DNA of 64,000 nt from Pleurotus djamor (lineage: Eukaryota; Basidiomycota; Agaricomycetes; Agaricales; Pleurotaceae), in the NCBI GenBank assembly GCA_029747585.1, contig JAPEVF010000149.1, positions 25,930-89,929 on the forward strand, written 5' to 3'. Each line of letters opens with the position of its first letter. The first letter of the stretch is position 1. Shown piece after piece: positions 1-10,217 of the stretch. Under the pieces are notes generated by a model. It had not been told where the DNA came from, made no database searches, and saw only the letters and a program-made list of their open reading frames with translations. The position numbers and the translations under genes are program-made.

Positions 1-169
1 GCTTGTCTGGAAATATTTCACTGACAATGGTCCCGAACAATAGCTCATTGCTCACGAGTTCCTCTTCAACAAAGACATGATGAACGCCTCTAACGCCAAG
101 CTAACCTATGCCCTGGGTTCGATGTTACTCGGGTGTGCTTTGATGGCCCTTCTCGGTCGGTGGGCTTGA
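1..169 (+). CDS. C-terminal fragment of a possible membrane protein (runs off the left edge)
   Basis: The plus strand holds an open stretch that ends in TGA at 167-169. After an in-frame stop near 43 the remaining reading (from about base 44) gives a polar stretch followed by a hydrophobic helix-like segment rich in Leu, Ala, Gly and Met just before the end. This looks like the last exon of a gene whose body lies outside the window, with a C-terminal membrane helix. I do not recognise the family. The exon start is unknown, and the stop at base 43 must fall in an intron if the call is right. Confidence 0.25.
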
Positions 170-396
170 TTTATTTCATGAAAAGACTTTCCACGAGATG
201 TATTCGAATTTGTACCCAACCTGCCGTGTCGTAAATACTTGTTTTGCTATTCATTCAACATTTGATGTGATGATTGAGAAGAAAGGAGGGGTGATGACGA
301 CAAACTTTGCGCGGCATGAGCGCTTCATTGCAGGAAGATGCGCTACACCGAGCGAGGACGAGTTCGGTGCAGTAGCTTCGTATACCCCAGGTCCCA

Positions 397-1681
397 TTAA
401 TTTTCGATATCGGTGCCAAACTCGATCAGATGCATCCAAGCGAGCCAGACATCATGGGCAGTGAACGGAAGGTCTACATCATTGTCAAGGCTAAGTACCT
501 TATCTGTGTCTGAGTCTTCTGACCGAGTCCTAGGTACGACAGCTGATCCCCCAGACTCCAGAGCAAAAACCACCCGAATGATGGGAAACGGAGTCGTTGG
601 TGTTGACATCGTATCTTGTGAAGCCTGGACTACGCGGATCGATGAAATCGAGAAACGCAACATTAGGAGACGCCATGTAGCGTGGCTAGTATGAGCAAGG
701 TTCCGATGATCTCCTCCCTCATAACGACACCGCGGAGGTAAGGCACAGAAATTTTGATTCCGCCTTGGTTCTTAGCGCATGGTAGGGCCGCACCTCGAGA
801 TGATGTCGAACAAGAAATCCACGAAGAGCGTGCCTTCGTCGGTGGCCTTGATGAAGTGACTGAAGTAGATGAAACAATCTGTGGATGCTTCCCCGATGGC
901 TGTGGGTTCGTATCTCCATTGTTCTAACGTTGAGACGGCTCCATATCCCGGACGTGCGCACAACCGTCTCTAATAAGGTCCGGCAAGAAGTTCGGAACAG
1001 AGACGATCAAGACGATCCTGCGGCAACTGGATCCATTATACGAAGTGGAAAATTCGGCATCGATCTGTGCTTACGTCGGAGCGGGCCGTACTGCGTTATC
1101 CACAGCGATGACAAGGAGAGTAGATATTATCTCCCCTCGTGTACCAGGGTCTACAGAGTTGAAATAGGCCAGAGGCGCCTGGGGAGCATAGCTCGCCGCT
1201 TCTGCAAGTAGTGGCCCAGAGGGACTGATTTTCGTCTCGGGTCTAGCATTCATGAAACATTTGCGTTGTATTTCTTCGCGAAATTGTCCAAGCGTCCGAT
1301 ATCAACGCATGCTTAGGGATCGACGCACGGATCGACAGCGTGTGTCTGGAGTCGAGGTGACGAAGGGCGGCTAGACGATGAGTCAAAGCGTCCGTAAAGC
1401 TCAGTAAATCGGTTCCAGTGCGCGTAAGAAAGCGGCGCCATTTTGCGGTGATGAAATCTCCCTTGGGTTGCACTTAGCGAGTACCGGGATGGCAGATTTT
1501 AAGCAGATTGCATGCCACCTGCGGGTGGGAATGCGTTCTGGGATGAGCAAGGAGCGGTAATTTGTGAGAGCAGATGCGCACCGTTGGATTTTTCACTGAG
1601 ACCAACTAGTATGGTGACGACATCTTTGGGAAGTTCGGGCACCAAACGCGACTGTCCCGTTCCACTCGACTGACAGAGCAT
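397..1681 (-). pseudogene. Decayed or poorly resolved hypothetical multi-exon gene
   Basis: Several minus-strand segments look protein-like but lie in different frames. The best part is about 772-1300: a segment beginning near LGQFREEIQRK continues through GEIISTLLVIAVDN, then two plausible introns of about 51 and 40 nt (donor GTAAGC near 1072, acceptor CAG; second acceptor TTAG near 930) lead to a segment with FIYFSHFIKATDEGTLFVDF. Beyond it, sensible peptides such as VPYLRGVVMREEIIGTLL (near 690-750) and TPFPIIRVVFALESGG (near 560-600) are in other frames, and no normal-sized intron joins them. The upstream segment to 1681 is also out of frame. I do not recognise the family. Either the gene is a frameshifted relic or I have missed small exons. 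Confidence 0.3.
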
Positions 1682-1699
1682 GGTGTACCGCGCGCATAT

Positions 1700-2197
1700 A
1701 GTTCAAAAGAATCGCGGGCCTACGCGCTGAGAAGGTCCTCGAGCAACGCCAAACTATGACCCCCGACGGGAGTATCTCATGCTTTCATCGACGTTTCTTT
1801 TGCGTCCGGCCAGGTTCTCTGGTCCGTACCCATTTGTGTGGGGGCTGTAAGTGGTAGAAGAACATGCCTGTCCCCAATGTCCCTGACGACAAGCATATAC
1901 AATCGGAGAGCTAGGATACAGGAGCAGTTTCGGGAAAATGAATTCAGAAGGACTCCTCAGAGAGTAAGATGAGGTCCAAAGGATGTGGAGATGGTGGTTG
2001 GGAACGAACAATGCTGCACCCAATTTCAAACGCGAAGAATCGCACGTGATGGGAATCCAAGAGGGGAGTCGAAAGGGACAGGAAAGGGGCTCGTAGCTGA
2101 CCACGACCCTGCAGCAATGGCAAAATGACAACGTTGCATCAGCGTTTTTTTGTCGTTCCGATTCTAGGAGCCCTTGGAAGCCCAAAGCTCAACTTTA
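1700..2197. other. Intergenic region upstream of the F-box-like gene
   Basis: About 500 bases between the decayed minus-strand gene and the F-box-like gene. A 143-codon minus-strand frame crosses it, but its Ser/Pro/Tyr-rich translation has no recognisable domain and runs antisense into the start of the next gene, so I do not call it. It presumably holds the promoter of the plus-strand gene; no clear TATA box was seen. Confidence 0.4.
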
Positions 2198-3043
2198 ATG
2201 CCGCCCCACTTTCCCAATGAACTGTTGCTGCAGTTAATCAGCTACTTCTCCATCACCACACTCATCGTTTCTCAAGGATTATCTCAAGAATGGCGGCAGC
2301 TTGTTTCTGCGGCCAACGTCCATCCCATCCGCCGCCAGCTAATAGCCGTCTACCTATTTTGCATTGACCAATCCTGGTTCCGGGATAGCCGTCCATGGAC
2401 TGTTGCAAATCTCAGACCCTTCGACAGACGCGCTTACATCGACGCGTTGCTCAGCCAATACCCTTACCTACCCGAATCCTTCCAAATCTTTATTATGGAG
2501 TGGCCTGCAAAAGCAGCGATCGGTGGGGTTTGGCCAGGTCTTCCCGAGGTGACCCTCGACGAAGTGGGACCGGTCACCAGAAATCGGTTCGGACGGAATA
2601 TGCTGAACGCGGATAAACCAGCGATTTGGACTATCAATTCCATCACCCTCACTGGCGATGGGTTCAGCGAGCTCCTCGAGCCGCAGCCAGCTATACCTCT
2701 ATTCGATAGCCAAGGAAGTTACACGAGTTATACCCTCTGGCTTTTGCTTGACCAGCANNAGAGGCTTCGAGGTCGTGTCTTGTACACGTCCTTCGTCAAT
2801 GAATATAGTTTGGACATTGGAAGAGACCCTGGGAGTCACGATGCCATGTTGTTGGATGACTGGATCAAGTATCTTCAATGGGAGGTTGATAGGATGGCTG
2901 GCTGGCGAGCGTGGATCGATGCGAACCCTAACATGGGAAGGTTAGGTCATATGGGAGGCGTCGAGGAATCTCTGAACGAGCATCGCGGGATATACTGTGA
3001 ACCATGGTCTCCCAATAAAGCTCCGTGGACTCGCTCCTTCTGA
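2198..3043 (+). CDS. F-box-like protein, copy A
   Basis: A single exon of 281 residues starting at the ATG that directly precedes PPHFPNELLLQLISYF, a typical F-box opening with a short N-terminus. The Leu/Ile-rich 40 residues that follow (SQEWRQLV) complete the F-box, which in this family recruits substrates to SCF ubiquitin ligases through Skp1. The rest contains conserved blocks such as FIMEWPAKA and GGVWPGLPE and no recognisable repeat domain. A close relative lies at 45004-45852 with the same length and the same blocks. Two N's at 2758-2759 leave residue 187 or so undetermined. Substrates are unknown. Confidence 0.8.
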   Translation: MPPHFPNELLLQLISYFSITTLIVSQGLSQEWRQLVSAANVHPIRRQLIAVYLFCIDQSWFRDSRPWTVANLRPFDRRAYIDALLSQYPYLPESFQIFIMEWPAKAAIGGVWPGLPEVTLDEVGPVTRNRFGRNMLNADKPAIWTINSITLTGDGFSELLEPQPAIPLFDSQGSYTSYTLWLLLDQXXRLRGRVLYTSFVNEYSLDIGRDPGSHDAMLLDDWIKYLQWEVDRMAGWRAWIDANPNMGRLGHMGGVEESLNEHRGIYCEPWSPNKAPWTRSF

Positions 3044-3532
3044 TCATTCGAAGGATGCACGAAGCTACGGAAGGCTCAATGAGCTCAAACCCGTGGCTGC
3101 TCTTCCACAGCCCAAATGGTCGCCTGAGTACTTATGTGGAACAGTACTACGAAGATGCGATCCATCGACGCCTCTTGGGCAGTTACTTTATCTAATTGTG
3201 CTATGTAGTAGATAGTCGATGAAGAATGCCATGCGTTCATGACATAACTACCCTATAGGAACAATAATTGTCATCAAGCAGCACGAAGGAACGTTCTATG
3301 TGCCATCCAGGCCATGAGAAATATGCCAAAACTATACAAAAGGAAACGAAATGTAACAAAGCAGAGCAGCTTGTCCATGTGTATGTGTGTAGAAGTACAA
3401 TGATAGTAGGTGTCGTCTACGGTATCCATACAAAGTGAAAGATATGATGATGTGGGAGGACAAAATACGAAATGGAGCTAAGAAAGAACAGAAAGGGGCG
3501 CGTAGAAGTACAGAGGACGTGATAACAGGGGA
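3044..3532. other. Intergenic region between convergent genes
   Basis: The shared 3' flank of the F-box-like gene and the minus-strand acidic-protein gene. It is AT-rich with several ATG-containing short frames but no supported gene; it should hold both polyadenylation regions. Confidence 0.4.
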
Positions 3533-4239
3533 TCACAGATCGTCCGAGACAGTTTCCCAAGGATGGACGAAGTCCTCAGTGATGAGGACCATGTCAACTG
3601 CAGAACCTCGGCGTAAGTCTCAAGGGGTTCCAATGGAAAACTGCTTGTGAATGAACGTACCTAGCTTCCCTCCTGAAAGAGGCGAGGGAGACGCGCCAGG
3701 CACTCCCATGTCGGAGCCGTACCAGAAATACCCAGGGTATTCATCTGGAGTCGAAGGACAAACGGACGAAGGGGACGAAAAGAAGCCAAGGGTGGGCGAG
3801 TCCGCAAAATCGTATGTGGAGATATCCAAATCGGGAAAAGTTGACGATGAAGAAGCATCTGAGAGGGCGCGCCGTCTTCGAAGCATAGAAACTGTCTCCA
3901 AAGGTTCGTCTTCGACGAAGGTCGCGTTTGCAGGCGCTGCACAAAGAATATACGTTATTACTGCAGATGGGGGAAAGGTAATTGGAGGCAAAACTCACGA
4001 TAGGTATGATCCACATCGAGCTTGTCCCAAGCAAAGTGCATCTCCACGATATCGTCTACGGAGAAGTCGATCCCTTCCTCTTGGTCTTGGGACGCGAATT
4101 GGTGGTTGTCGAGTAGGAGACCGTCTCCGTAGAGATGAGCAGAGGCTTCATGGTGGTCACGGCCGTGCGGGAGCGTGTCGAAGGTCATGAGATCTAGCGA
4201 AAGCTCATCCAAGTTGTCTAAGTTGTCTGAGAAGTTCAT
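3533..4239 (-). CDS. Acidic, serine-rich protein of unknown function
   Basis: Three exons (4239-3999, 3960-3661, 3597-3533) joined by introns of 38 and 63 nt with GTGAGT and GTACGT donors and CTGCAG acceptors give 201 residues. The N-terminal part is rich in Asp, Asn and Leu (NLDNLDELSLDL) and includes EEGIDFSVDDIVEMHF; the middle is Ser/Pro/Tyr-rich (DASSSSTFPDLDISTYDF), and the C-terminus reads VLITEDFVHPWETVSDDL. No membrane segment or known domain is visible. The start is set by a TATA-like element about 100 bases upstream, which makes the longer upstream frame 5' UTR. The 38-nt first intron is short even for this genome, but it restores the frame exactly. Confidence 0.65.
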
Positions 4240-4334
4240 GGCGTTGAAGAACTCAGAGATGGGCGCGTTCGAGGGGAGGACGAGGAGGATTGTATTGGGG
4301 GGAGAAATAACTAAGGCCACAAGCAATGGGGGCC

Positions 4335-4341
4335 TTATAAA
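4335..4341 (-). promoter_or_regulatory. TATA-like box of the acidic-protein gene
   Basis: Read on the minus strand the bases are TTTATAA. They lie about 100 bases before the chosen ATG at 4239, a sensible distance for a core promoter with a short 5' UTR. Confidence 0.45.
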
Positions 4342-4515
4342 GGGCGAGCCAGTGATCGAATTGTGGTCTCCAGTCCAACAATCCCAACTAGGCAATGCTC
4401 TCGCGGAGTTGGCGAGAGTTGGCGTCGACGGAGGAACAAAGCAATTCACGTGGAAATCGAAGTACTCTGTAATCACACTGTGATGATGTGTTATGGATTG
4501 TGATCTTAACGAGTG

Positions 4516-5402
4516 TTAGTGGGCATGAGGAGGCTCGAGGCTGTTGGGGTATGTTTTGTCAAATGACCTTAGTCCCTTGACACGAGGCCACGTTTGAAAA
4601 TGAGGGGTGTGTATCTAAAGCGAGGACATCGACAATAGAAAATATTAGTAATTGATTCAAGATCTTCGTGAAGAGGTCGAGAACTTACGGTCGACTTCGA
4701 CGCAAATATGTTTCCGGCTACTCCGTCAATAACGACGAGCCCCCGAATGGCTCGACACATCTCATGCACGGCCTGCTGACAAATTTGACAAAAGGATCGA
4801 GCCAAAGGCGTTCTCTGATTAGTTGAGATCGTATACGAGTAGACGATACTGAGTGGGGAAGATGAACCACAGCATCTGGCAGCTATCTTGGGGATGGTAA
4901 GCAACTCTGCGCAGCAGCCGGTCCGCCAGTTCAAAATTCCACTAGGGGGAAGACGTTCCGTCCCAATGATGCTGCCCAAAATATCAACCCTTCGCTGAAT
5001 CTCGTGTTCGTTCGCAAAGCGATCTGGGGTCCGAGGCCTTGAGTAACCATAGCATTGCGTTGAAAAGTCCGTCCATGCTACGGAAATAGAGGCTGGAACG
5101 CGATTCCGAGTGGCCCGGTTTGCTCCCCGCACACTTTCCCTGGTCTGGCGGGCTAGCTCCAATAACCCGTAGAGAGGACGAACACGATGAATGGACGCGT
5201 ATCTTGAGTAGGACTCGGCCCTGACGTTGTCTTGAAGCGCACAAGAACTGTTCTCAGAGGGGTACAGTGAGACCAAGTCGTCAAAAGTCCAATCATTCGG
5301 GAGATTCATATGAGCTGCTGAATGAAAGTCGTCAGTATAAAAAAATTGATGATGTAGGCCGAAGCAAGCACATACACATCCTTCTTTGAGGGCTCGTCTC
5401 AT
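4516..5402 (-). CDS. Candidate zinc deaminase-fold protein (fungal, uncharacterised)
   Basis: Three exons (5402-5378, 5317-4689, 4614-4516; introns 60 and 74 nt, the second with a GTAAGT donor and a TTACTAAT branch-like site) give 250 residues. In the central part GCCAELLTI is followed about 43 residues on by SFCQICQQAVHEMC. A Cys/His-Ala-Glu followed by Cys-x-x-Cys is the zinc-binding signature of the cytidine deaminase-like fold, where Glu is the proton shuttle and the three Cys/His bind zinc. This resembles divergent fungal deaminase-like families, but the usual Pro before the Cys-x-x-Cys is not present, so activity and substrate are uncertain. The N-terminal part (TFDDLVSLYPSE onward) is unrecognised. 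The first exon is short; an internal ATG at 5309 is an alternative start. Confidence 0.6.
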
Positions 5403-5896
5403 ACGAACCCTCACACAGAGATCTCCTAGAAGAGAGGCGGTGGATCGTCGTGGTTGTGGTCGAAGGACGTAAGGCAAATTTCGCAATCCGGTCGACCATA
5501 CCAGAGCAAGCTTCAATTAATGACTTGGGTTGCTCGTATTTTCGAGCTTAAATTTTACAGAGACAGGTTGGCATGAGTATGGTGGAGAATTATGAAGAAG
5601 TAGGTGGTGAAAGTTCGAGAGGGACGTGGACGCGTTGCCGGAACTTCGCGCACAAAGTTGATCGAGCCGGATTTGAGCGGACCGTTTGAGGGCATCAACC
5701 TTGGAGGTAAAAGAACACAGTTGTCTCCAAAATTGCACGAGCTTCGAGGGTGTTTTGCAGCGAGCGAGAGAGATTCGAGGCAACGATATTGACTGGATAG
5801 GTCGTATTGAGAAGATGCGTAACACATGCGTATGCACAAGAAACTGAACGGACAACAGATACTCGGAACGAGATAAAAGGAACCGCACAACCGTTC
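5403..5896. other. Intergenic region
   Basis: Roughly 490 bases between the 3' end of the DNAJC7-like gene and the 5' end of the deaminase-like gene, both on the minus strand. Several short frames exist on the minus strand but none has a recognisable domain; the stretch likely holds the terminator of one gene and the promoter of the other. Confidence 0.4.
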
Positions 5897-7897
5897 TCAG
5901 AAGCCAAATCCATGAGAATGCTGCCGTCTTCCACCTCCTCCACCATGCGAATGGAATCCACCTCCAGGGAATCCACCTCCACCAAACCCACCAAACCCAC
6001 CACCTCCACCAAACTGTGCAAAAATCTCCGATATATCTGCACCGGCAAATCCTCCACCAAAGGGATCACCGCCATGCGAGTCGTCATCTTCGCCGTTGTC
6101 ATAACGTTCTCTGCGTTGAGGATCTGACAGAACTGCGTGGGCTTCAACCACCAGTTTGAATTTCTCCTCGTCTCCTCCCTGCGACAATGAATTGAGTATA
6201 ATTTCAGAGGCAAATGGCGGAAAAGAGGTACCTTGTCAGGATGGTGGATCAAACTTTCCTTCCTGTACGCTTTCTTAACCTCCACTTGCGTACAATCCCG
6301 TTTCAAACCAAGAATTCCATAGTAATCCTTTGTTTTACTCTGCTTCAACGCAATCTCAGCTTTGCGGAGTTCCCCTTGCAGTTGACGAACATCCGCTGGT
6401 CCGGTGAGGCCATCTCCCTTTGCGAGCTCGATAGCGCGTTTGAAATCCCGGACGGCATCTTCGAAAGCGTCTAGTGCGAGCTGTATACGAGCACGTGTTC
6501 GATGGACTTTGAAGGAGGTGTCGTTGAGCTCTATGGATTTGGTGGTATCCTCGAGGGCCTCCTGAAACTTGTCAAGCTATGAGGGAGAAGTCGCGTCAGT
6601 GGCGGGGAGCGGAGAGGTGATAGATCATGCAGCCGAACCTTGAGTAGGGTGGTTGCGCGATTTGACAGCAACATGGCACGGATGTGACCACCTTTACACT
6701 CGTCGTCCGCTTCGCCGATCCGCTTCATAAAAAGGTTTAAGCCTTAACTCTGGAACGGACCACGAGGACTCACCTCAAGCGCCTCGGAGTACTTTTCGAT
6801 AGCCTGCTGATGGGATCCAAGTTTGAAGTGTTGGTTCCCTTCATCTTTCAGCCGCTCAACATCTCTGATTCTCTTCCGTAGTTTTTGTGCTCTGGGATGC
6901 TCTGGGTCTAAGCGCAATGCCGAAGTGACATTTTGCGTGGCCTGGGGCAGTTTACCAGAGATGAAGAGGATGAGACCACGAAGGGCAAGGATGTCGGGAG
7001 AGTTTGGGTTCAGGCGAAGGGCATCACTAGTAGATATGGATTATTCAATAACTTGGACGCAGAGGGGAAACGAAGAAGATGACGCACTTGACCGACGCAC
7101 TAGCGGTATCCATCGCACCCCGTGCCAACTCAAGCTCAGCCTTCCATAGCCTCCATTCCATTGGGTTCTCCGAGGCCTCAGTCTCCACCGCTTGGAAGCA
7201 CTTTTCCAAAGCCAGCCTCGCCATCCCCCAATCACCCTTGGCGCGTGATTTTGAATAGTTTTCGAGATGCGACTGTAGTTGTGCTATTTGGCGACTCAGC
7301 TGCTGAGCTGCTGCATTGTTTGGCTCGGCTGAAAGCACGGGTCGGAGAGATGAGAGGGCAGGTTCGGGTTGTCCCAACGCGAGCTGACATTTGACCAATC
7401 GGATGAGGGTTTTTGTAGGTGGGGGATCGGTGGGTTGGAGAGCTAGGGCAGTTTGGCAATCTTGGAGAGCAGGTCTGAAGCGCTTGAGAGCCATGTACGA
7501 TGCTGCTCGATTCGTGAGATAGGCAGGCTCATTCGGATTCAACTCTGAATCAAAAGATATGTGTTGAAGAGGCGGTAATATATTGTCCAGGCTGAGCATA
7601 ACAAGAACGATTGATAAAGAAGAAATGAAAAGCACCTATGGCATTTGTATAGAGTTTTATGGCCTCGTCGTACCTCGCGCCTTTAAAGGCCGCGTTCCCC
7701 TTTTCCTTGGTCTGTTCTGCGAGAGCGATAGGGTCTTCTGAGGGCACCTCCGGCACGGGCGAAGATGATGACGACCTTCCATTAGTGCTGGTTTCACCTT
7801 CACCGCTGGAAGTCGCGACCACCTCCGGTGCAGCGTCAGCAGGTGATGTTGCCGCTGCTGCTGCCCTCTTCTTTGCCTTATTGTTTTTCTTCGCCAT
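5897..7897 (-). CDS. TPR/J-domain cochaperone, DNAJC7 (TPR2) type
   Basis: Six exons (7897-7636, 7544-7088, 7026-6774, 6722-6639, 6576-6232, 6178-5897) encode 560 residues. After a basic Ala/Ser-rich N-terminus (AKKNNKAKK), tetratricopeptide repeats begin at KEKGNAAFKGARYDEAIKLY and continue through about residue 430 (for example LNPNEPAYLTNRAASYMAL and KDEGNQHFKLGSHQQAIEKY). A J domain follows with DYYGILGL and the invariant HPD (SLIHHPDK), then a Gly/Phe-rich tail ending GRRQHSHGFGF. The family binds Hsp70 and Hsp90 through its TPRs and stimulates Hsp70 ATPase through the J domain, acting in the cytosol or nucleus as a client-transfer cochaperone. All key parts are intact. The first ATG of the basic segment is used as start; nothing upstream is in frame and protein-like. 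Confidence 0.92.
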
Positions 7898-8327
7898 TTT
7901 TTTGGTGCAAGCAGGATACGCAACACCTAAATTATCTCTGTCGTGCTGACTATCAGTCAATTCATGGTTTTCAGCAGCTTCACTCACATAAGGGCGAATA
8001 TACGTCAACTCGTCGAGCAAAGAAATGAGCGAGGTCAGGGATTTCAAATCCAATAGCGCGTAGCGCAAAAGATTTGTTCCCACAGTGATAAGATAAGATA
8101 AGTCTGGCCTTTGACCACGCGAGGTCGTTGATGCCAATATTTAGGCCTGCACAAAGAGGATCGACTGTTATCCTCCCGTCATAGAGGCTGCAATTCGAGC
8201 CTAATATTTAGGATACCACGGTGGTAGATGCGACGGACTGTGCTAGAAAACGAGTTGAAGCTTACAAGGAGAGTCCGCACGCGTGAACGTGACACTGCTG
8301 TCCCGACTCCCGCCCGAAAAAAATCGC
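7898..8327. other. Intergenic region between DNAJC7-like gene and transposon
   Basis: Upstream region of the cochaperone gene, with no supported gene. It ends at the 8-bp target site of the inserted hAT element. Confidence 0.45.
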
Positions 8328-8335
8328 CGATGAAC
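8328..8335. repeat. Target-site duplication, left copy (CGATGAAC)
   Basis: Eight bases identical to 9921-9928 directly flank the terminal repeats of the hAT element. An 8-bp duplication is the hallmark of hAT insertion. Confidence 0.93.
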
Positions 8336-8357
8336 TAGTGTTGCCCCAAGTCCAGCG
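8336..8357 (+). repeat. hAT left terminal inverted repeat
   Basis: A 22-bp repeat that begins TAGTGTTGCCCC and is a perfect inverted match to 9899-9920. The TA-G start and Gly/Cys-rich continuation are typical of hAT ends. Confidence 0.93.
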
Positions 8358-8502
8358 CCAGCGATGCTCGAGCCTCCGACCCTGAAACTCGAGTCAGCTC
8401 GAGTTGGTTGCCAAGAACCTCGAGTTGACTCGAGCCAACAAGATTAGCCTTTTTCAGAAATGATAAGATAAACTGGGGTAGGATACAGGGGGAGGGGACC
8501 AA

Positions 8503-8847
8503 CTACGACTCTACGAACGACTCCGCATCCGATGATGTATCTAATGATGAAAGCAAGTTCTCAATGTCTGATGGATTTGTATCAGTGTGATCTTCGGTAT
8601 CTTCCTCCCTTGCAATGAACTTGGAACCATAAGGGAGCCGCTCCGAGCGATACATAAATTTCATGATTTGGAGAATTTCGAAGTTGAGTGGCGACAGACG
8701 AGAGCGACGAAGAGCGTCAGTTTCTTTACCTGACGAGAACACACGTTCACATGGAACGGCGGATGCAGGGATGGGGAGAACATCCAGTGCTAGCCGGAAA
8801 ATGAGAGGATGCCGGGTCTGATTGGCTTTGTCCTGTGAGGAAGGCAT
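8503..8847 (-). pseudogene. hAT transposase C-terminal dimerisation region (remnant)
   Basis: The translation contains IFRLALDVLPIPASAVPCER followed by VFSSGKETDALRRSRLSP, the conserved hAT C-terminal dimerisation motif (hydrophobic stretch, P-x-S-x-x-x-ER-x-FS). It ends at TAG/TGA near 8503 after an acidic Ser/Asp tail. The Asp/Glu catalytic region that should precede it is absent, and the reading frame is shifted relative to the upstream piece, overlapping it by a few bases. Confidence 0.85.
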
Positions 8848-9521
8848 CAGATTTCATCCTCAAGAGGTGCGCAGGCATCTTTTGCCGCCGAAGGGACTGG
8901 ACGAATGGCATTCCAGATATCGGTGGCCACCCAAGAGGATGACTTACGCTCTCGAGAAAATAATTTACTAGCGAAGGCGGGGTGCAGCGCTTCTGCTTGA
9001 GATTCTAAGCTCTCTTGAATAGGGCCATAGCCCGTCGCCGGAGCAAAAGCTGGCTCAGTCTGAGGTGCGGAGAAGGGTGTAGTATTTTCCTTATTACCAC
9101 GCTGGCGTTTGGATCGAGTTCCCCCAGGATGACTCGTCGGGTTCATGCGTTTTGTACCGCGGCTCAAAGTTGCTTGCTGTCTTTGTGGTGTAGAGGAAAG
9201 AGGCATCGTTGTAGAATTCGGAGTTGGAGACGCACTTGGGAGGGGAGGTACCATGCGCGGATTCATCGGAGTGACAAAAGAAAACTGAGGCGGCGGATGA
9301 GATATCGAGGGGTAAGGGAGCTGGCCAAGTGATGGTGATGGTCCTGATGGTGTCATAGGTTGAAATGGATACATAGGCGGCGCATAGAAAGGATAGGGTG
9401 CATGCTGTGTTGTGGCACCTTGGTGCGAAGAAGGCGAAGCAAAGTTGAGCAACTCAGACACTTCGGGGAGGTCTGGAGAAGGGGAACGAAGTGCTTCGTG
9501 ATGATCTGTAGACCCAGACAT
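8847..9521 (-). pseudogene. hAT transposase N-terminal region (remnant)
   Basis: Starting at the ATG of SGSTDHHEAL, this 224-codon frame is Pro/Ser-rich (many PYPF, PPMYP repeats), has a basic nuclear-localisation-like stretch (GTRSKRQRGNKEN) and ends just after SSSWVATDIWNAIRP, which looks like the beginning of a BED-finger or adjacent region. The zinc-binding and catalytic domains do not follow. A GTAAGT lies near 8946, but splicing from it to the CACAG before the downstream piece does not restore the frame, so I read the junction as an internal deletion. Confidence 0.65.
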
Positions 9522-9898
9522 GGTTCTGCACATTTCGAGGAACACGAAATGTGCTATAATAAAGACTTGCGCGACAAAGATTAGATATTGGAAGAATATC
9601 CTCGAATTTTCATCAGAGTGGATTTTTAGGACGCCGGTAGCTAAGGGTCCTTTACTGTACCACTCACTGACTTTCTGACTTCCTCATGCTCAATACGACA
9701 TGTAGATGATATTTTTTTATCTACGAAGGGGTAAGGACAGGAGAGAATTAGGATAAGCAAAGGAGGCGATAGCGACAAATGGGCAGCTGCCAAAAAGGGA
9801 ACGGCAATTCAAGCCGCTACCCAGCTGAGGTCGCTCGAGCCAGCTCAAGGTTTCGACCCTGAGAACCCTGTGAACTCGAGTTGCCTTGACCTCGAGTT

Positions 9899-9920
9899 CG
9901 CTGGACTTGGGGCAACACTA
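9899..9920 (-). repeat. hAT right terminal inverted repeat
   Basis: Perfect reverse complement of 8336-8357. Confidence 0.93.
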
Positions 9921-9928
9921 CGATGAAC
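9921..9928. repeat. Target-site duplication, right copy (CGATGAAC)
   Basis: Identical to the eight bases left of the element. Confidence 0.93.
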
Positions 9929-10217
9929 ACAAGTTGCCGCTAAGGTACTCATTTATTCAGATAATACGAGCCTCGGGCGTTGGGTGGAATGTACCCCACA
10001 AGGCCTGGAACTCCTCGCCAGGGACTGCGCGGTATATATGTTGGCTGTGGTTGTCGTAAGTTAGACAGCTCAGGGCCTCTTGCCCATGTTTGACGGCCTT
10101 TTTCAGTTACAAGTTACAGGAAAGGGCTGCATCCGCAAATGGGTTAAGCCTCCGCAAGACCATTCATAAGGACTAAGGCTGGGGAGTTTGTTGAACCCGT
10201 TCGTCCTTACACTCTAG

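Larger units (their letters stand above)
8336..9920. mobile_element. Internally deleted hAT-family DNA transposon (1585 bp)
   Basis: The element is delimited by perfect 22-bp terminal inverted repeats and by a perfect 8-bp target duplication. Inside, on the minus strand, are an N-terminal and a C-terminal piece of transposase with the catalytic middle missing. CTCGAG occurs five times just inside the left end (8367-8434) and three times inside the right end (9834-9896), which looks like subterminal transposase-binding repeats. With intact ends and duplication but only about 1.2 kb of coding remnants it is a non-autonomous derivative that could still be moved by a full-length relative. The intact duplication suggests a fairly recent insertion. 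Confidence 0.92.

Noticed and set aside
1754..2185. 143-codon minus-strand frame
   Set aside because: Antisense to the F-box-like gene start, no domain, no splice support; composition looks like chance.
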